Shown: positions 27,671 through 36,214 of the stretch, in pieces
Numbering within the stretch: position 1 is the first letter of the stretch
How the letters are laid out: every line of letters begins with the position of its first letter
From: Iodobacter violaceini
GTDB lineage: Bacteria; Pseudomonadota; Gammaproteobacteria; Burkholderiales; Chitinibacteraceae
Assembly (NCBI RefSeq): GCF_011601265.1
Contig: NZ_JAAOLX010000004.1
Span: forward strand, 372,001 to 436,000
DNA: 64,000 nt
Direction of reading: 5' to 3'
Made by a program: the position numbers and the translations under genes
The notes under the pieces: model-generated
Told to the model about the DNA's origin: nothing
Database searches by the model: none
What the model saw: the letters and a program-made list of their open reading frames with translations, nothing else

Positions 27671-29197
27671 TTAGTAAATCAACTGTTCACGCCAGCTCAC
27701 AGCAGAGTGCTGCTTAGGTATTTGTACCTTAAACTCTTCTCGTGGCCCAACGCTATTGCTCCATAAAAAGAGGGAATCATCGTAACTACCTCCACTCCAA
27801 ACCGTGACGAAATAATCTGCTGCGCGAGCCCAATCTTTGAAGGCAACGGTATCGCCATCTTTCAAACATCCCGCTGGATTGCTCACATTGATAAGGCGCA
27901 AGTCACCACTGGCATTTAATGCACCTTGGCGAGTGTAGTATGAATACTGGCTGCCATTGAGCGCTCCAGACCAAGTCCAAAACCAATCGGGGATATCGCT
28001 GCGCTCGACTCGAATATAGTCGCCAGAACGAATGCAACCGTTATCTCGCATTGAAAAATTATTTGAAAGATTAAAACGTGTTTTGTTTGTTAAATTCTGA
28101 CTGGCATTGGCCAGCAACCAGCCATCGTTATTGCTCGCAGATTGAACCCATCGCCCATTACCTATGTTTTGAAATGCCACAGACCGATGGCTACCGTCCT
28201 GCGCTACAAACGACTGTGTCGGCGTGGCTGTATCTGCGCGGGCAAATCCCATTACGGGGTAATGATCGGAAAAGTCGGTATAGGCATAAGTCCGCGACTT
28301 AGTATTGTCAGAAACAGTCCATTGCGGCGAAGGTGGATCAATCGTCAGATTTTGCCAAACAGAAGGTTGACGGTGCGACTTGTCCACCAAAATGTAATCA
28401 AGATACTCAACCGGATCTCCTGTGCGAGCACCATAGCGCTCCAGCGCTAAACCATTAGTTTTGGTATCAAATGTATAGGGTAATCCGACATATTTTGGCT
28501 CATTAACTTGCAAAGTCGCCAGCATCGCTTGGTACTCAACTTGGTTAAGTTTATTAATATTGAAATCGCCAGTGATCACAACGATTTCATTGCTGGGAAT
28601 ATTTTTTTGATCAATCCACTGACGGATTTCTTTGAGTTGTGCTTGTCGGATGCCCGCATGGCCGCCATTTGAATTGCAACCCCATGATGATTCTGATTGC
28701 ATGTGTGTGCTGATCAGATGATAAAACTCGCCGTTGCGATTGATCTTCACATAAACAAAGCCTTTGAGGGCGGGGAAATCATCCCCACACCCGGCGACAT
28801 TGTAAAGATACTGTGTCTTTTCAATGATGGGCCATTTACTCACAACGGCCACTCCGCCATCTTCGGGTAATCCACTGCGCCATGTACCTTGTGTGGCATC
28901 CCACCCGGCCTGACTACGGCCAAGAACAGAAGTCTGATAAGGAAATTGTGTTTTCAACTGCATTAGGAGCAGTTCAGATGCTTCGTTATCGAACAACTCC
29001 TGAAACGTGACAACATCTTGGGTTTTTAACCAATCGGCCGAAGCAATCAATTTAGCACGTTGGTTTTGAGCATAATTTGGAAATGCCGAGCTCGGCAGGA
29101 GCATCACGTTCCAATTGCTCACTTGTAGATCATCTGGATAAGCTGCCCAGAGTGGCGAACTGATCAATGCGGCCAGTAATGCGATTCTAACTTTCAC
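27671..29197 (-). CDS. Secreted sphingomyelinase C (neutral SMase-like phosphodiesterase)
   Basis: The mature part (from YPDDLQVSNWNVM) follows the bacterial sphingomyelinase C of Bacillus type closely in order and motifs: FQELFDN (metal-binding Glu), VLGRSQAGWD, EDGGVAVVSKWPI, STHMQSE (His), TGDFNINKLN (Asp and Asn) and SDHYPV (Asp and catalytic His). These enzymes hydrolyse sphingomyelin to ceramide and phosphocholine and can be haemolytic. The GTG start at 29197 gives a clean signal peptide; an ATG at 29284 would add an odd leader. After the nuclease-like domain there is an extra C-terminal region of about 160 residues, Trp/Tyr-rich with Cys pairs, possibly a carbohydrate- or membrane-binding domain. 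It lies in the island, flanked by direct repeats. Confidence 0.85.
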   Translation of the reverse strand: MKVRIALLAALISSPLWAAYPDDLQVSNWNVMLLPSSAFPNYAQNQRAKLIASADWLKTQDVVTFQELFDNEASELLLMQLKTQFPYQTSVLGRSQAGWDATQGTWRSGLPEDGGVAVVSKWPIIEKTQYLYNVAGCGDDFPALKGFVYVKINRNGEFYHLISTHMQSESSWGCNSNGGHAGIRQAQLKEIRQWIDQKNIPSNEIVVITGDFNINKLNQVEYQAMLATLQVNEPKYVGLPYTFDTKTNGLALERYGARTGDPVEYLDYILVDKSHRQPSVWQNLTIDPPSPQWTVSDNTKSRTYAYTDFSDHYPVMGFARADTATPTQSFVAQDGSHRSVAFQNIGNGRWVQSASNNDGWLLANASQNLTNKTRFNLSNNFSMRDNGCIRSGDYIRVERSDIPDWFWTWSGALNGSQYSYYTRQGALNASGDLRLINVSNPAGCLKDGDTVAFKDWARAADYFVTVWSGGSYDDSLFLWSNSVGPREEFKVQIPKQHSAVSWREQLIY

Positions 29198-29409
29198 CCT
29201 CTCACCCCATTTTATAAAAAGGGCTGATTCTTTCCCCGCAGCATGACAAGGGTATTGAATCCTAAAGACGTTTTGATTAAACATTACATGCGCTTGATTC
29301 GTAGCTGCACATAAGTTTTGCCCATTTATAAAGATGCTATTACCGTCAGTGTTGTGGCTGAATCATTTCGGCCATCAACAGTGGCGCAAAGTGTTAGCAA
29401 ACGCCGAGG

Positions 29410-29497
29410 TGTCGATACAAGGGCTAGGAAAACGAAAGGCCGCAAACCATCAGTTTGCGGCCTTCAATATTTTTGATTTGTGCCAGTACTGTTCAGC
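29410..29497. repeat. Direct repeat B flanking the sphingomyelinase gene
   Basis: This is the partner of 27519-27608, in the same orientation. It starts TGTCGATACAAGGGCTAG and ends CAGTACTGTTCAGCC. It lies upstream of the sphingomyelinase gene and just past the histidine kinase stop. The two copies differ by small indels and substitutions, so they are not a recent duplication. Confidence 0.65.
29434..29466. terminator. Hairpin terminator inside repeat B
   Basis: GAAAGGCCGCAAA (29434-29446) pairs with TTTGCGGCCTTC (29454-29465). It is downstream of the histidine kinase gene read on the minus strand and is likely its terminator. Confidence 0.7.
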
Positions 29498-29539
29498 CAC
29501 AGCAGACACTTTGTAACGCTTTGAATTTAGGATGATGCT

Positions 29540-30895
29540 TTAAGGTTGGCTGCACGGAAAAATCAAAGTGAAGCATGTCTGCTGCAAAGTGCTACTGACC
29601 TGTGTATCACCATGATGCAGTTGCATGATCGAGCGCACAATTGCCAAGCCTAAACCACCTGAATCTCCAGCCTGACTGCGTGAGGGGTCACAGCGGTAAA
29701 AACGATCAAAAATAAATTCAATTTTATTTGGGTCTATCATTGGCCCTTCATTCGTGAGGCTGAGTTCAATATTGCCAGCAACTTGTTGACTGCTGATGAT
29801 GATAGGTTTTGCTTTATCGCCATAGCGCAAGGCATTAGCCATCAAATTGGCTAAAGCTCGCCGCAATAAATCAGGCTCGGCCCACAGCTGATTATTCGCC
29901 TGGTTAATGAGTGTGACCTGCCTTTCTTCCGCCATTCCTTCAAAATAATCACACAATTGAGCAACTAAATCGTGAAGTTCGATCTGCTCAGGCTTAATTG
30001 ATGCATTCGACTGTTCGGCGCGAGCTAAAAACAGCATATTGTCGATCATGCGAGCGAGGCGCTCATATTCTTCTTGATTTGAAAATAATAAGTTTTGATA
30101 TTCATCCTGCGATCGATTTTGCTGTAAAGCCAAACTGGTTTGCCCCATTAAATTATTCAGTGGGGTGCGCATTTCATGCGCCAGATCTTCGGAGAACCGT
30201 GAGAGTTGTAAAAAGCCATTTTCTAAGCGACCGAGCATTTGGTTGAGTGCTTCAGTTAAAGCTGCCAGCTCATGTTGTTGCTCAAAATTTGTCAGCCGCA
30301 GATGCAAATTTTGAACGCTGATCATGGTGGCTTGATCGGCTAATTTACGTATGGGGCTTAATCCTCGAAAACTCACCAGCCAGCCCAACATAAATGCCAG
30401 GATTGTGCCGATCACGACTGCAAAGCCTATTTTTAGAATATAAGCAGCCAGCATTTGTTCACGTTCTAATAGTAATTTGCCTGCAATCAAAGTAACACGT
30501 TGTGAGCCGTACTCAATCGTTTGAATGGCTAAGCGCGTGGGCTGCTGATCGTCCCAATTTAGCAACTTGATTGCGTTTTGTTGTGCTACTTTGGGAATCG
30601 GTAATTGGGGCGGATTGATTTCAATGACCGTTTGCCCTTGCTCGTTGAGAACCCATAGCAAGTTATCACGATTGCCCAGCATGTTTTCGTAGAGCTGTGG
30701 CCGCTGCCCCAATGCAACTAAGTTATCACTATCGCCAATAATTGCGTGAATACGTTCTAACCGGCCCTTTAATGCCTGATCATCGCGCCAGATAATTTCT
30801 TGTTGCAGTGAAAGATAGAGGTATACGCCAATTCCGCCCAGCAATAGCTGGCTAACCAAGGCAAACATCAATGCCAGTCGAATACTCAGACTCAT
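29540..30895 (-). CDS. Sensor histidine kinase (CusS/HprS-like)
   Basis: The 451-residue inner-membrane kinase has an N-terminal helix (about residues 6-28), a periplasmic sensor (about 30-160), a second helix (about 155-178) and a HAMP linker. The H-box is [15 protein letters not shown] ([11 protein letters not shown]), F (FDRFYR) and G2 (GGLGLAIV) boxes follow. Its ORF overlaps the response regulator by four bases. Heavy-metal sensor kinases of this class sense copper (CusS), or oxidative stress in HprS. The adjacent hydroxyisourate hydrolase gene favours the HprS-like reading. Confidence 0.88.
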   Translation of the reverse strand: MSLSIRLALMFALVSQLLLGGIGVYLYLSLQQEIIWRDDQALKGRLERIHAIIGDSDNLVALGQRPQLYENMLGNRDNLLWVLNEQGQTVIEINPPQLPIPKVAQQNAIKLLNWDDQQPTRLAIQTIEYGSQRVTLIAGKLLLEREQMLAAYILKIGFAVVIGTILAFMLGWLVSFRGLSPIRKLADQATMISVQNLHLRLTNFEQQHELAALTEALNQMLGRLENGFLQLSRFSEDLAHEMRTPLNNLMGQTSLALQQNRSQDEYQNLLFSNQEEYERLARMIDNMLFLARAEQSNASIKPEQIELHDLVAQLCDYFEGMAEERQVTLINQANNQLWAEPDLLRRALANLMANALRYGDKAKPIIISSQQVAGNIELSLTNEGPMIDPNKIEFIFDRFYRCDPSRSQAGDSGGLGLAIVRSIMQLHHGDTQVSSTLQQTCFTLIFPCSQP

Positions 30896-31563
30896 GCTTG
30901 AACTTCCAAGCTGTAGCCCATACCGCGAATCGTGTGAATCAGTTTCACTGAGTAAGGATCGTCAATTTTGGCGCGCAGACGTCGAATAGCCACATCGACA
31001 ACATTGGTGTCACTGTCAAAATTCATATTCCAAACCTGAGACGCAATTAAAGTTCTCGAAAGCACCTCTCCTTCACGACTGAGTAGTAAATGCAGTAAAG
31101 CAAACTCTTTATTAGTTAACGTGATTCGTTCTCCTTGGCGGCTAACTCGGCGTTTTATTAAATCGAGATGTAAATCGGCTATTTGAAAAAACTCTGTTTC
31201 TCTAGGTGGTCCACGGCGTAGCAGTGTTCGTACTCGTGCCAATAGTTCAGCATATGAAAACGGTTTAATTAAATAATCATCAGCCCCAAGTTCAAGCCCT
31301 TTTACACGATCTTCAATCGCATCGCGCGCAGTGAGAAACATAACGGGCGTTTGTGATGTTCGGCGCAAAATTTGCAACAGTTGCCAACCATCTAAACCAG
31401 GCAGCATGACGTCTAGAATGATGAGATCAAATTCAAACTCTTGAATGAGATGTTGGCCATCAAAACCATTTAGCGCGACGTCAACAATAAATCCAGCCTC
31501 AGATAAGCCTTTGCGTAAATAGTCAGCCGCTTTAATTTCATCTTCCACTACTAGGATTCGCAT
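30892..31563 (-). CDS. OmpR-family response regulator (CusR/HprR-like)
   Basis: The 223-residue regulator has a receiver domain (residues 1-115) with the acidic pocket VEDE, phosphoacceptor Asp in [10 protein letters not shown] and the conserved Lys in [14 protein letters not shown] winged-helix DNA-binding domain follows (about 128-222), ending [15 protein letters not shown]. It precedes and overlaps the kinase gene. A CusR/HprR-type palindrome lies about 70 bases before its start, in the shared divergent promoter. Confidence 0.9.
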   Translation of the reverse strand: MRILVVEDEIKAADYLRKGLSEAGFIVDVALNGFDGQHLIQEFEFDLIILDVMLPGLDGWQLLQILRRTSQTPVMFLTARDAIEDRVKGLELGADDYLIKPFSYAELLARVRTLLRRGPPRETEFFQIADLHLDLIKRRVSRQGERITLTNKEFALLHLLLSREGEVLSRTLIASQVWNMNFDSDTNVVDVAIRRLRAKIDDPYSVKLIHTIRGMGYSLEVQA

Positions 31564-31631
31564 TAAGTTCCTTCACCGCACTTAAGTCGTGCTAACAGTC
31601 CTTAAGAGTAGGCGAAAACGTGCTTTCGGCC

Positions 31632-31649
31632 CATTACAAACTTGTCATC
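31632..31649. promoter_or_regulatory. CusR/HprR-like operator in the divergent promoter
   Basis: CATTACAAACTTGTCATC is an interrupted palindrome: ATTACAA and the complement of TTGTCAT, separated by two bases. It closely resembles the CusR/HprR box type (CATTACAA or ATGACAA half sites around a 2-bp spacer). It lies between the response regulator and the exported GlcG-like gene, so it can control both directions. Recognition is by eye. Confidence 0.65.
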
Positions 31650-31719
31650 TTCTGGCAATCAGTTTGACGGTGTGTGTTTGGCAAGATAGCGACATCTGAA
31701 CACGCAGCAGGATTTGTCC

Positions 31720-32229
31720 ATGAAAGTTAAACGTTCTTTTTTGCATCTTGTAGGGCTTTTTGTCTGTGCGGTTTATGGTTCTGCGAACGCAGCGACAAGT
31801 AATCCGATATTGCAACAATCAAATATGTCACTTGCCTTGGCCAATCAATTAATCAATGCCACTTTAGCAGCCTGTCATGCCGACAATCGCTCTGCAGTCG
31901 TAACGGTGGTTGATCGTGGAGGTAATTTAATTGCAGTACAACGAGATGATCAAGTCGGTCCGCATAACACTGGAGCAGCACAGCTCAAAGCCTTTACGGC
32001 CTTGTCGACTAAAACACCAACTCGCCTACTGGCGGAGCGGGCACGCACTACACCGGACTCACAAAATCTAGCAACTCTGGATAGTCTCTTATTGATCGGT
32101 GGTGGCGTACCAGTCTTTAGCGGTAAAGAGATCATTGGCGCAATTGGCGTCGGCGGTGCAGGTGGTGCAGCTCAAGATGAAAGTTGTGCACTTCAAGCGA
32201 TTCAACAAATTTTACCCACCTCTAACTGA
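31720..32229 (+). CDS. Exported GlcG/HbpS-family haem-binding-like protein
   Basis: The 169-residue protein has a signal peptide (residues about 1-24, ending SANA) and a GlcG/HbpS domain with the segments TVVDRGGNLIAVQRDD, GAAQLKAFTALSTKTPT and GGGVPVF...IGAIGVGGA. HbpS of Streptomyces binds haem and protects against peroxide; substrates of other members are unknown. The ATG at 31720 is preferred over a TTG at 31714, with AGGA at proper spacing. It heads a two-gene operon with hydroxyisourate hydrolase, divergent from the two-component genes. Confidence 0.82.
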   Translation: MKVKRSFLHLVGLFVCAVYGSANAATSNPILQQSNMSLALANQLINATLAACHADNRSAVVTVVDRGGNLIAVQRDDQVGPHNTGAAQLKAFTALSTKTPTRLLAERARTTPDSQNLATLDSLLLIGGGVPVFSGKEIIGAIGVGGAGGAAQDESCALQAIQQILPTSN

Positions 32230-32242
32230 ACCAGGAAAAATC

Positions 32243-32653
32243 ATGACTAAAATGAAATCAATATTAACTGGCATAATTTTTAGTAGCTTGTCGACTCTAG
32301 CTATGGCTGCAGCAAATCCACTAAGTGTGCACGTGCTTAATCTACAAGATGGATTACCCTCGGCTGGAGTCACAGTAAAACTTGAAAAGCAAGATGGTAA
32401 AAATTGGACTGCTCTCAATAGCGGCACTACGAACGAGCAAGGCCGGATTCCGGCGCTGTATCCCAACGACAAGAAATTAGAAAAAGGCATATATCGCGTT
32501 ACTTTTCAAACAGGAGAATGGTTTGCTAAGCAAAATGCATCTAGCTTCTTTCCAGAAATTCCTGTGATTTTTACAGTCGATGCTGCGGTACAACACTACC
32601 ATATTCCACTTCTGCTAAGTCCATATGGTTTTTCAACTTATCGCGGCAATTAA
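32243..32653 (+). CDS. hiuH: Periplasmic hydroxyisourate hydrolase (transthyretin-like)
   Basis: The 136-residue protein has a signal peptide (MTKMKSILTGIIFSSLSTLAMA) and a transthyretin-like domain with the N-terminal LSVHVLNLQDGLPSAGV. It ends YHIPLLLSPYGFSTYRGN, the family C-terminal signature. It hydrolyses 5-hydroxyisourate in purine catabolism; the exported form resembles E. coli HiuH, whose gene neighbours hprRS. AGGA lies eight bases before the ATG at 32243; a longer ORF start at 32099 overlaps the upstream gene and is rejected. Confidence 0.88.
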   Translation: MTKMKSILTGIIFSSLSTLAMAAANPLSVHVLNLQDGLPSAGVTVKLEKQDGKNWTALNSGTTNEQGRIPALYPNDKKLEKGIYRVTFQTGEWFAKQNASSFFPEIPVIFTVDAAVQHYHIPLLLSPYGFSTYRGN

Positions 32654-32727
32654 TATAATTTAGATTTCATTTTATTAATTTAAGATCTGTATTTATGGGG
32701 CTATAGATAGAGATTTAAGTTTGATAA

Positions 32728-32763
32728 CCAAAGGTCGTAACTCCATTAGATTACGGCCTTTGG
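32728..32763 (+). terminator. Hairpin terminator after hiuH
   Basis: CCAAAGGTCGTAA (32728-32740) pairs with TTACGGCCTTTGG (32751-32763) with one mismatch. It follows the hiuH stop by about 75 bases and lies just inside the island edge. Confidence 0.65.
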
Positions 32764-32803
32764 GTATTCACACGCGAATGTGGTCAACTACTAGCCACCG
32801 CCA

Positions 32804-33517
32804 GGGTAATTCTCCCATATTTAAGCTCACTCAAAAGTAGAGCCTAGGCATGTAATGCCAGTTTTTGTTTCGGGGTGATGCCGCCCAATCCCATATTCGG
32901 GCGTTCGTTATTGTAAGTCCAAAGCCATTGTGTTGCAGTTTCTTGTACTTCAGCAAGGCTTTCAAAATCATCGCATGCCAGCCATTCATATCGCACGGTG
33001 CGATTATAACGCTCAATATATGCGTTTTGCTGTGGATTGCCAGGCTGAATATTGGCCAATTCAATCGATTGTTGTTCTGCCCAATTCTTTAATATGTGAC
33101 TAATGTATTCAGGCCCATTATCTGATCGAATACGCTTTGGTTTGCCGCGCCATTCAATGATTTGATTCAGGCTGCGTATGACGCGCTCTGCTGGCAAAGA
33201 GAAATCAACTTCAATACCTAATCCTTCCCGATTAAAATCATCAATCACATGAAATAAGCGAATGCTGCGGCCGTCGGCCAATTGATCGTGCATAAAATCC
33301 CTCGACCACGTTTCATTTTTTGTCTCTGGCACCGCTAATGGCGCTGGCGTTTCACGATCTAAACGTTTTTTAGGCTTAATCCGCAAATTTAACTCTAAAT
33401 CACAGTAAATCCGGTAAACGCGTTCATGGTTCCAGTGTTTTTTCCTGACATTGCGCAGATGCAAAAAGCAGAGGCCAAAGCCCCAGTTGCGATGCGTTTC
33501 CGTGAGCTGGACCAATC
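32804..33517 (-). mobile_element. IS3-family insertion sequence, copy 2, truncated and inverted
   Basis: This segment is closely similar to the right half of 24643-25836 but in opposite orientation. Its right end (GGGTAATTCTCCCA with AAGCTCACTCAAAAGTAGAG) faces the island; its left part, including orfA and the left inverted repeat, is missing at 33517. With copy 1 it brackets 25837-32803, so the pair looks like the remains of a composite transposon. Confidence 0.8.
32844..33515 (-). pseudogene. IS3-family transposase OrfB fragment
   Basis: The 223-residue fragment has the complete DDE core ([24 protein letters not shown]) in one frame and ends at TAG, but the N-terminal part of OrfB is lost. 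The protein differs from copy 1 at a handful of positions, for example HVIDD versus NVIDD and NAYIERY versus NTYIERY. It reads through where copy 1 is frameshifted. Confidence 0.8.
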
Positions 33518-33557
33518 ATCCGTTAAAATTAAGTTTTAACAGGCTCTAGGAGCTTGC

Positions 33558-35061
33558 ATGTTTAAGAAAACTTTACTAGCAGCGCTACTCCTGGCTGCGG
33601 CGCCTGCCAGCTATGCGGCTGAGAGTGTTAAAACCGCAGCAGTGCGAAAAATTGATAACCGTTTAATCGAGCGCCTGTCGGCCGATGGCTCGGTACTGCT
33701 GGTGCGTAAAAATGGTGCGGAATTACAGCAGAGCGACGCAGAGATTCTGGAGCAGCTGACTACCCGGATGCCGGATACTTCTTTCTGGGCTTTGCAGCCT
33801 GCAAGGGGGCTGGCGCTCTATAACGGCGGCAAAGAAACCCCGCTGCCGCTACCGGCAGGAGCCTATTTCACCGCCGATGCCACGCGTTTATCGGCCGATG
33901 GCCAGGTTGTGGCGCTGGGCGCCGGGGTGGGCGGCAGCATGGAGGCCCTGCGCTGGCAGGCGGGCGGGCAATTGGAGCGGCTGGTGCCAAAGGCATGGCG
34001 CTCGGGCGTGGCGGATATGAGCGACGATGGTAATACCATTGTGGGCTGGCTGCTGGCCGATGAACAAGCGCTGCCACAAAGCTTTATCTGGACCGCCAGC
34101 TCGGGGTTTTCCCTGCTGCCAGAGGGCATGAGCACGCCACGAGCCATCTCAGCCGATGGCAAGCAGGTGCTGGGCGACCGTTATCGCGGCAGCATGAAGC
34201 AATTAATCCAGCGCGCTGCCCATACTTTTTTTGAGCAACAAACCCCGTTTGAAGATTTAGAAAATGCCGGCAGCTGGGAAGTAGTCGGGATCAGTGCTGA
34301 CGCCCGTCAGCTGGCTGGTTTTATTGAAGTGAAGGGAGGAGATACGCCACTGAGGCAGAGCTTTCTATGGGATAAAGAAGCCGGTTTTGTAGAAGAAAAC
34401 CCGCCGCTGCTGCTACGGGGCGGGAAGCCGGATTTGGATGCTTTTCGCCAGGCTATTCTGAGCAAAAACAAAATGGGAGAAGCGGAGCGCTTTAGCTTTA
34501 TGCAAAACGATGCTGTGCTGTGGAAGGCAGATCAAGGGCTGGCAGTACTTCAGGCCGAAACCAATGCCACCGGCATGTCCCGCGATGGATCCACGCTGTT
34601 TGTATCGGGTGGCGGCTGGCCAACTCAGTTATGGCAGATCAATGCGGCGGGTAAAACTAATCCTCAAGGCAGAAGATAACTATCTGGGCCTATTGGCGGT
34701 TTCCGCTGATGGCAGCCGGGTCTGGTTGCTTTCCAATAATCCGGCAGAGATGTCAGGAAATGTCATGCTGCTGGCCAACGGAGTGCGTCAGCCTTTAAGT
34801 CAGGTGCATGCCGCCAGCTCACCACAGGCGTTTAGTGCCGATGGCCGCACCATTGCAGGGATCAGCGCCGATGAGAAGATTGCGGCAGGTTATCCGGCCA
34901 CGGTCTGGAAGGAAAAAAACAAAAAGAATGTGATTTATCGCTGCCCGGGAGACATTCAAAGCAGCAGTAAAATGATTTTATCGGCGGACGGCAAAGTATT
35001 GGCAGCGGGCCAGGCCAACAGTAAAAAAAGCCTGATCTGTCTGAACCGGCTGGAGCCTTAA
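33558..35061 (+). pseudogene. Exported beta-propeller-like (HAF-type repeat) protein, frameshifted
   Basis: The frame from 33558 encodes a signal peptide (MFKKTLLAALLLAAAPASYA) and several SADG-type repeats (SADGSVLLV, SADGQVVALG, SDDGNTIVG, SADGKQVLG, SRDGSTLFVSG). It stops at 34679. The same kind of repeats (SADGSRVW, SADGRTIAG, SADGKVLAAG) continue in the next frame to 35061. The switch falls near an AAAA tract at 34653-34656, so a one-base A insertion explains it. The gene starts 41 bases beyond the truncated IS with AGGAG before the ATG, so its native promoter may have been lost. Sequencing error cannot be excluded. Confidence 0.75.
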
Positions 35062-35259
35062 ACCCGCTCTTTCGGGCGTTTATATCTGCAGCTTCAATTT
35101 CATACTGCACCCCGGCCTGCAAATCCTCATGCAGGCCGCCTTATCCAAGCTGTCCTTGCGTGTACTCCTGCCCCATTGCCATGTTTATCATCTTATGCTG
35201 AGCTAAACTGCCAGGCATAAAACACCTGTTCAATTTGCTGTCAGCCAGGGAGTGGCACT

Positions 35260-35724
35260 ATGCACGTAATCAATATGCGCTCAGATTCACAAAGTATATG
35301 TATAGCGGCAACCCCGGCTCAGGTCTTTGCTGCGATAAACGATCCTGCCCGGCTTGCCCTTTGGTGGGGGCCGGAAGGCTTTAGTAATACAATTCACCAG
35401 TTTGATTTCCAGCCTGGCGGCAGCTGGCTGCTCACCATGCATGGCCCACAGGGTGAGGATTACCCAAACGAAAGCCGCTTCACCCGTATCGTACCGGACG
35501 GGCTGGTCGAGATAGAGCACTTGTCTGGCCATCACTTCATTTTAACGATTGAACTCAGCCCTGTTGAGGGCGGCACCCAGGTACATTGGCTTCAAACCTT
35601 CGATACAGTTGAACACTACGAACCCATCGCACAATTTATTTCTACCGCCAATAAACAGAATTTACAGCGGCTGGATGCTGAGGTGTTACGTTCAAAAAAT
35701 ACAAGCCAGTTAAGCTATAACTAA
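35260..35724 (+). CDS. SRPBCC (AHSA1-like) family protein
   Basis: The 154-residue protein shows the START/Bet v1 fold pattern of the AHSA1 group: IAATPAQVFAAINDPARLALWWGPEGF at the N-terminus, then FQPGGSWLLTMHGPQG and a C-terminal helix. Such proteins bind hydrophobic ligands; the specific role is unknown. GGGAGT precedes the ATG at 35260; an ATG at 35275 is a fallback start. It appears monocistronic. Confidence 0.82.
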   Translation: MHVINMRSDSQSICIAATPAQVFAAINDPARLALWWGPEGFSNTIHQFDFQPGGSWLLTMHGPQGEDYPNESRFTRIVPDGLVEIEHLSGHHFILTIELSPVEGGTQVHWLQTFDTVEHYEPIAQFISTANKQNLQRLDAEVLRSKNTSQLSYN

Positions 35725-35864
35725 GCGGGGGTCAGAACAAACTTAAATGCTGCTATGCTTTAGTAATCATCGGGCATTGATGAATGAGTGGAGTCCAGAT
35801 ACCACTTTAAAAAACGGGGCGTAGCCGAAAAGCCTTACGAGTAGGACATGACAAGGAGATTTTT

Positions 35865-36026
35865 ATGAGTGATGCCGCAATAGAAAGCTCGTCAGCTGAA
35901 TATGAAGTCACAGTATCAAAACCCGCAACCACTGAGCAGGTTATTGACTACTTAAGATCTAAAGGCTTTACTGGAAATGTTGGCGTTAATCCCAATTATC
36001 CAGGCGTGATTTGGTTTGGTTCTTAA
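35865..36026 (+). CDS. Small uncharacterised protein, 53 residues
   Basis: AAGGAG lies six bases before an ATG, giving the ORF MSDAAIESSSAEYEVTVSKP onward. The middle reads TEQVIDYLRSKGF and the C-terminus NPNYPGVIWFGS. It has its own intrinsic terminator 24 bases after the stop (36050-36075). There is no signal peptide and no Cys. I recognise no family. The strong ribosome binding site, terminator and codon use support it as real. The leader before it contains a small AGTGG/CCACT hairpin (about 35789-35808). Confidence 0.6.
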   Translation: MSDAAIESSSAEYEVTVSKPATTEQVIDYLRSKGFTGNVGVNPNYPGVIWFGS

Positions 36027-36049
36027 GGACTAAGCCATATATAGATATC

Positions 36050-36075
36050 AAAGCCCACTTTAGTGGGCTTTTTTG
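36050..36075 (+). terminator. Intrinsic terminator after the 53-residue ORF
   Basis: AAGCCCAC (36051-36058) pairs with GTGGGCTT across a 4-nt loop, followed by TTTT. It is a classic rho-independent terminator. Confidence 0.85.
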
Positions 36076-36214
36076 TCAGGGCGATTCACAAGATTAATGA
36101 TATTGCCAGCAACGCAGCACAAACTGGATTACCGCCCGCATTACCCGGCCTGAATCGCCGGTGCCCCTGCCGTTATCAATCACTGCAACGCTTAGCTTTT
36201 GCGTTACTCCTGCC

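Noticed and set aside
27519-29497. Repeats as integron attC sites
   Set aside because: The core sites (GTTRRRY/RYYYAAC) of attC are not present; the shared part is a terminator hairpin and flanks.
35789-35864. Leader of the 53-residue ORF as a known riboswitch
   Set aside because: It has a small AGTGG/CCACT hairpin and a CGTA/TACG element, but no match to c-di-GMP, preQ1, guanidine or other riboswitch cores that I recognise.
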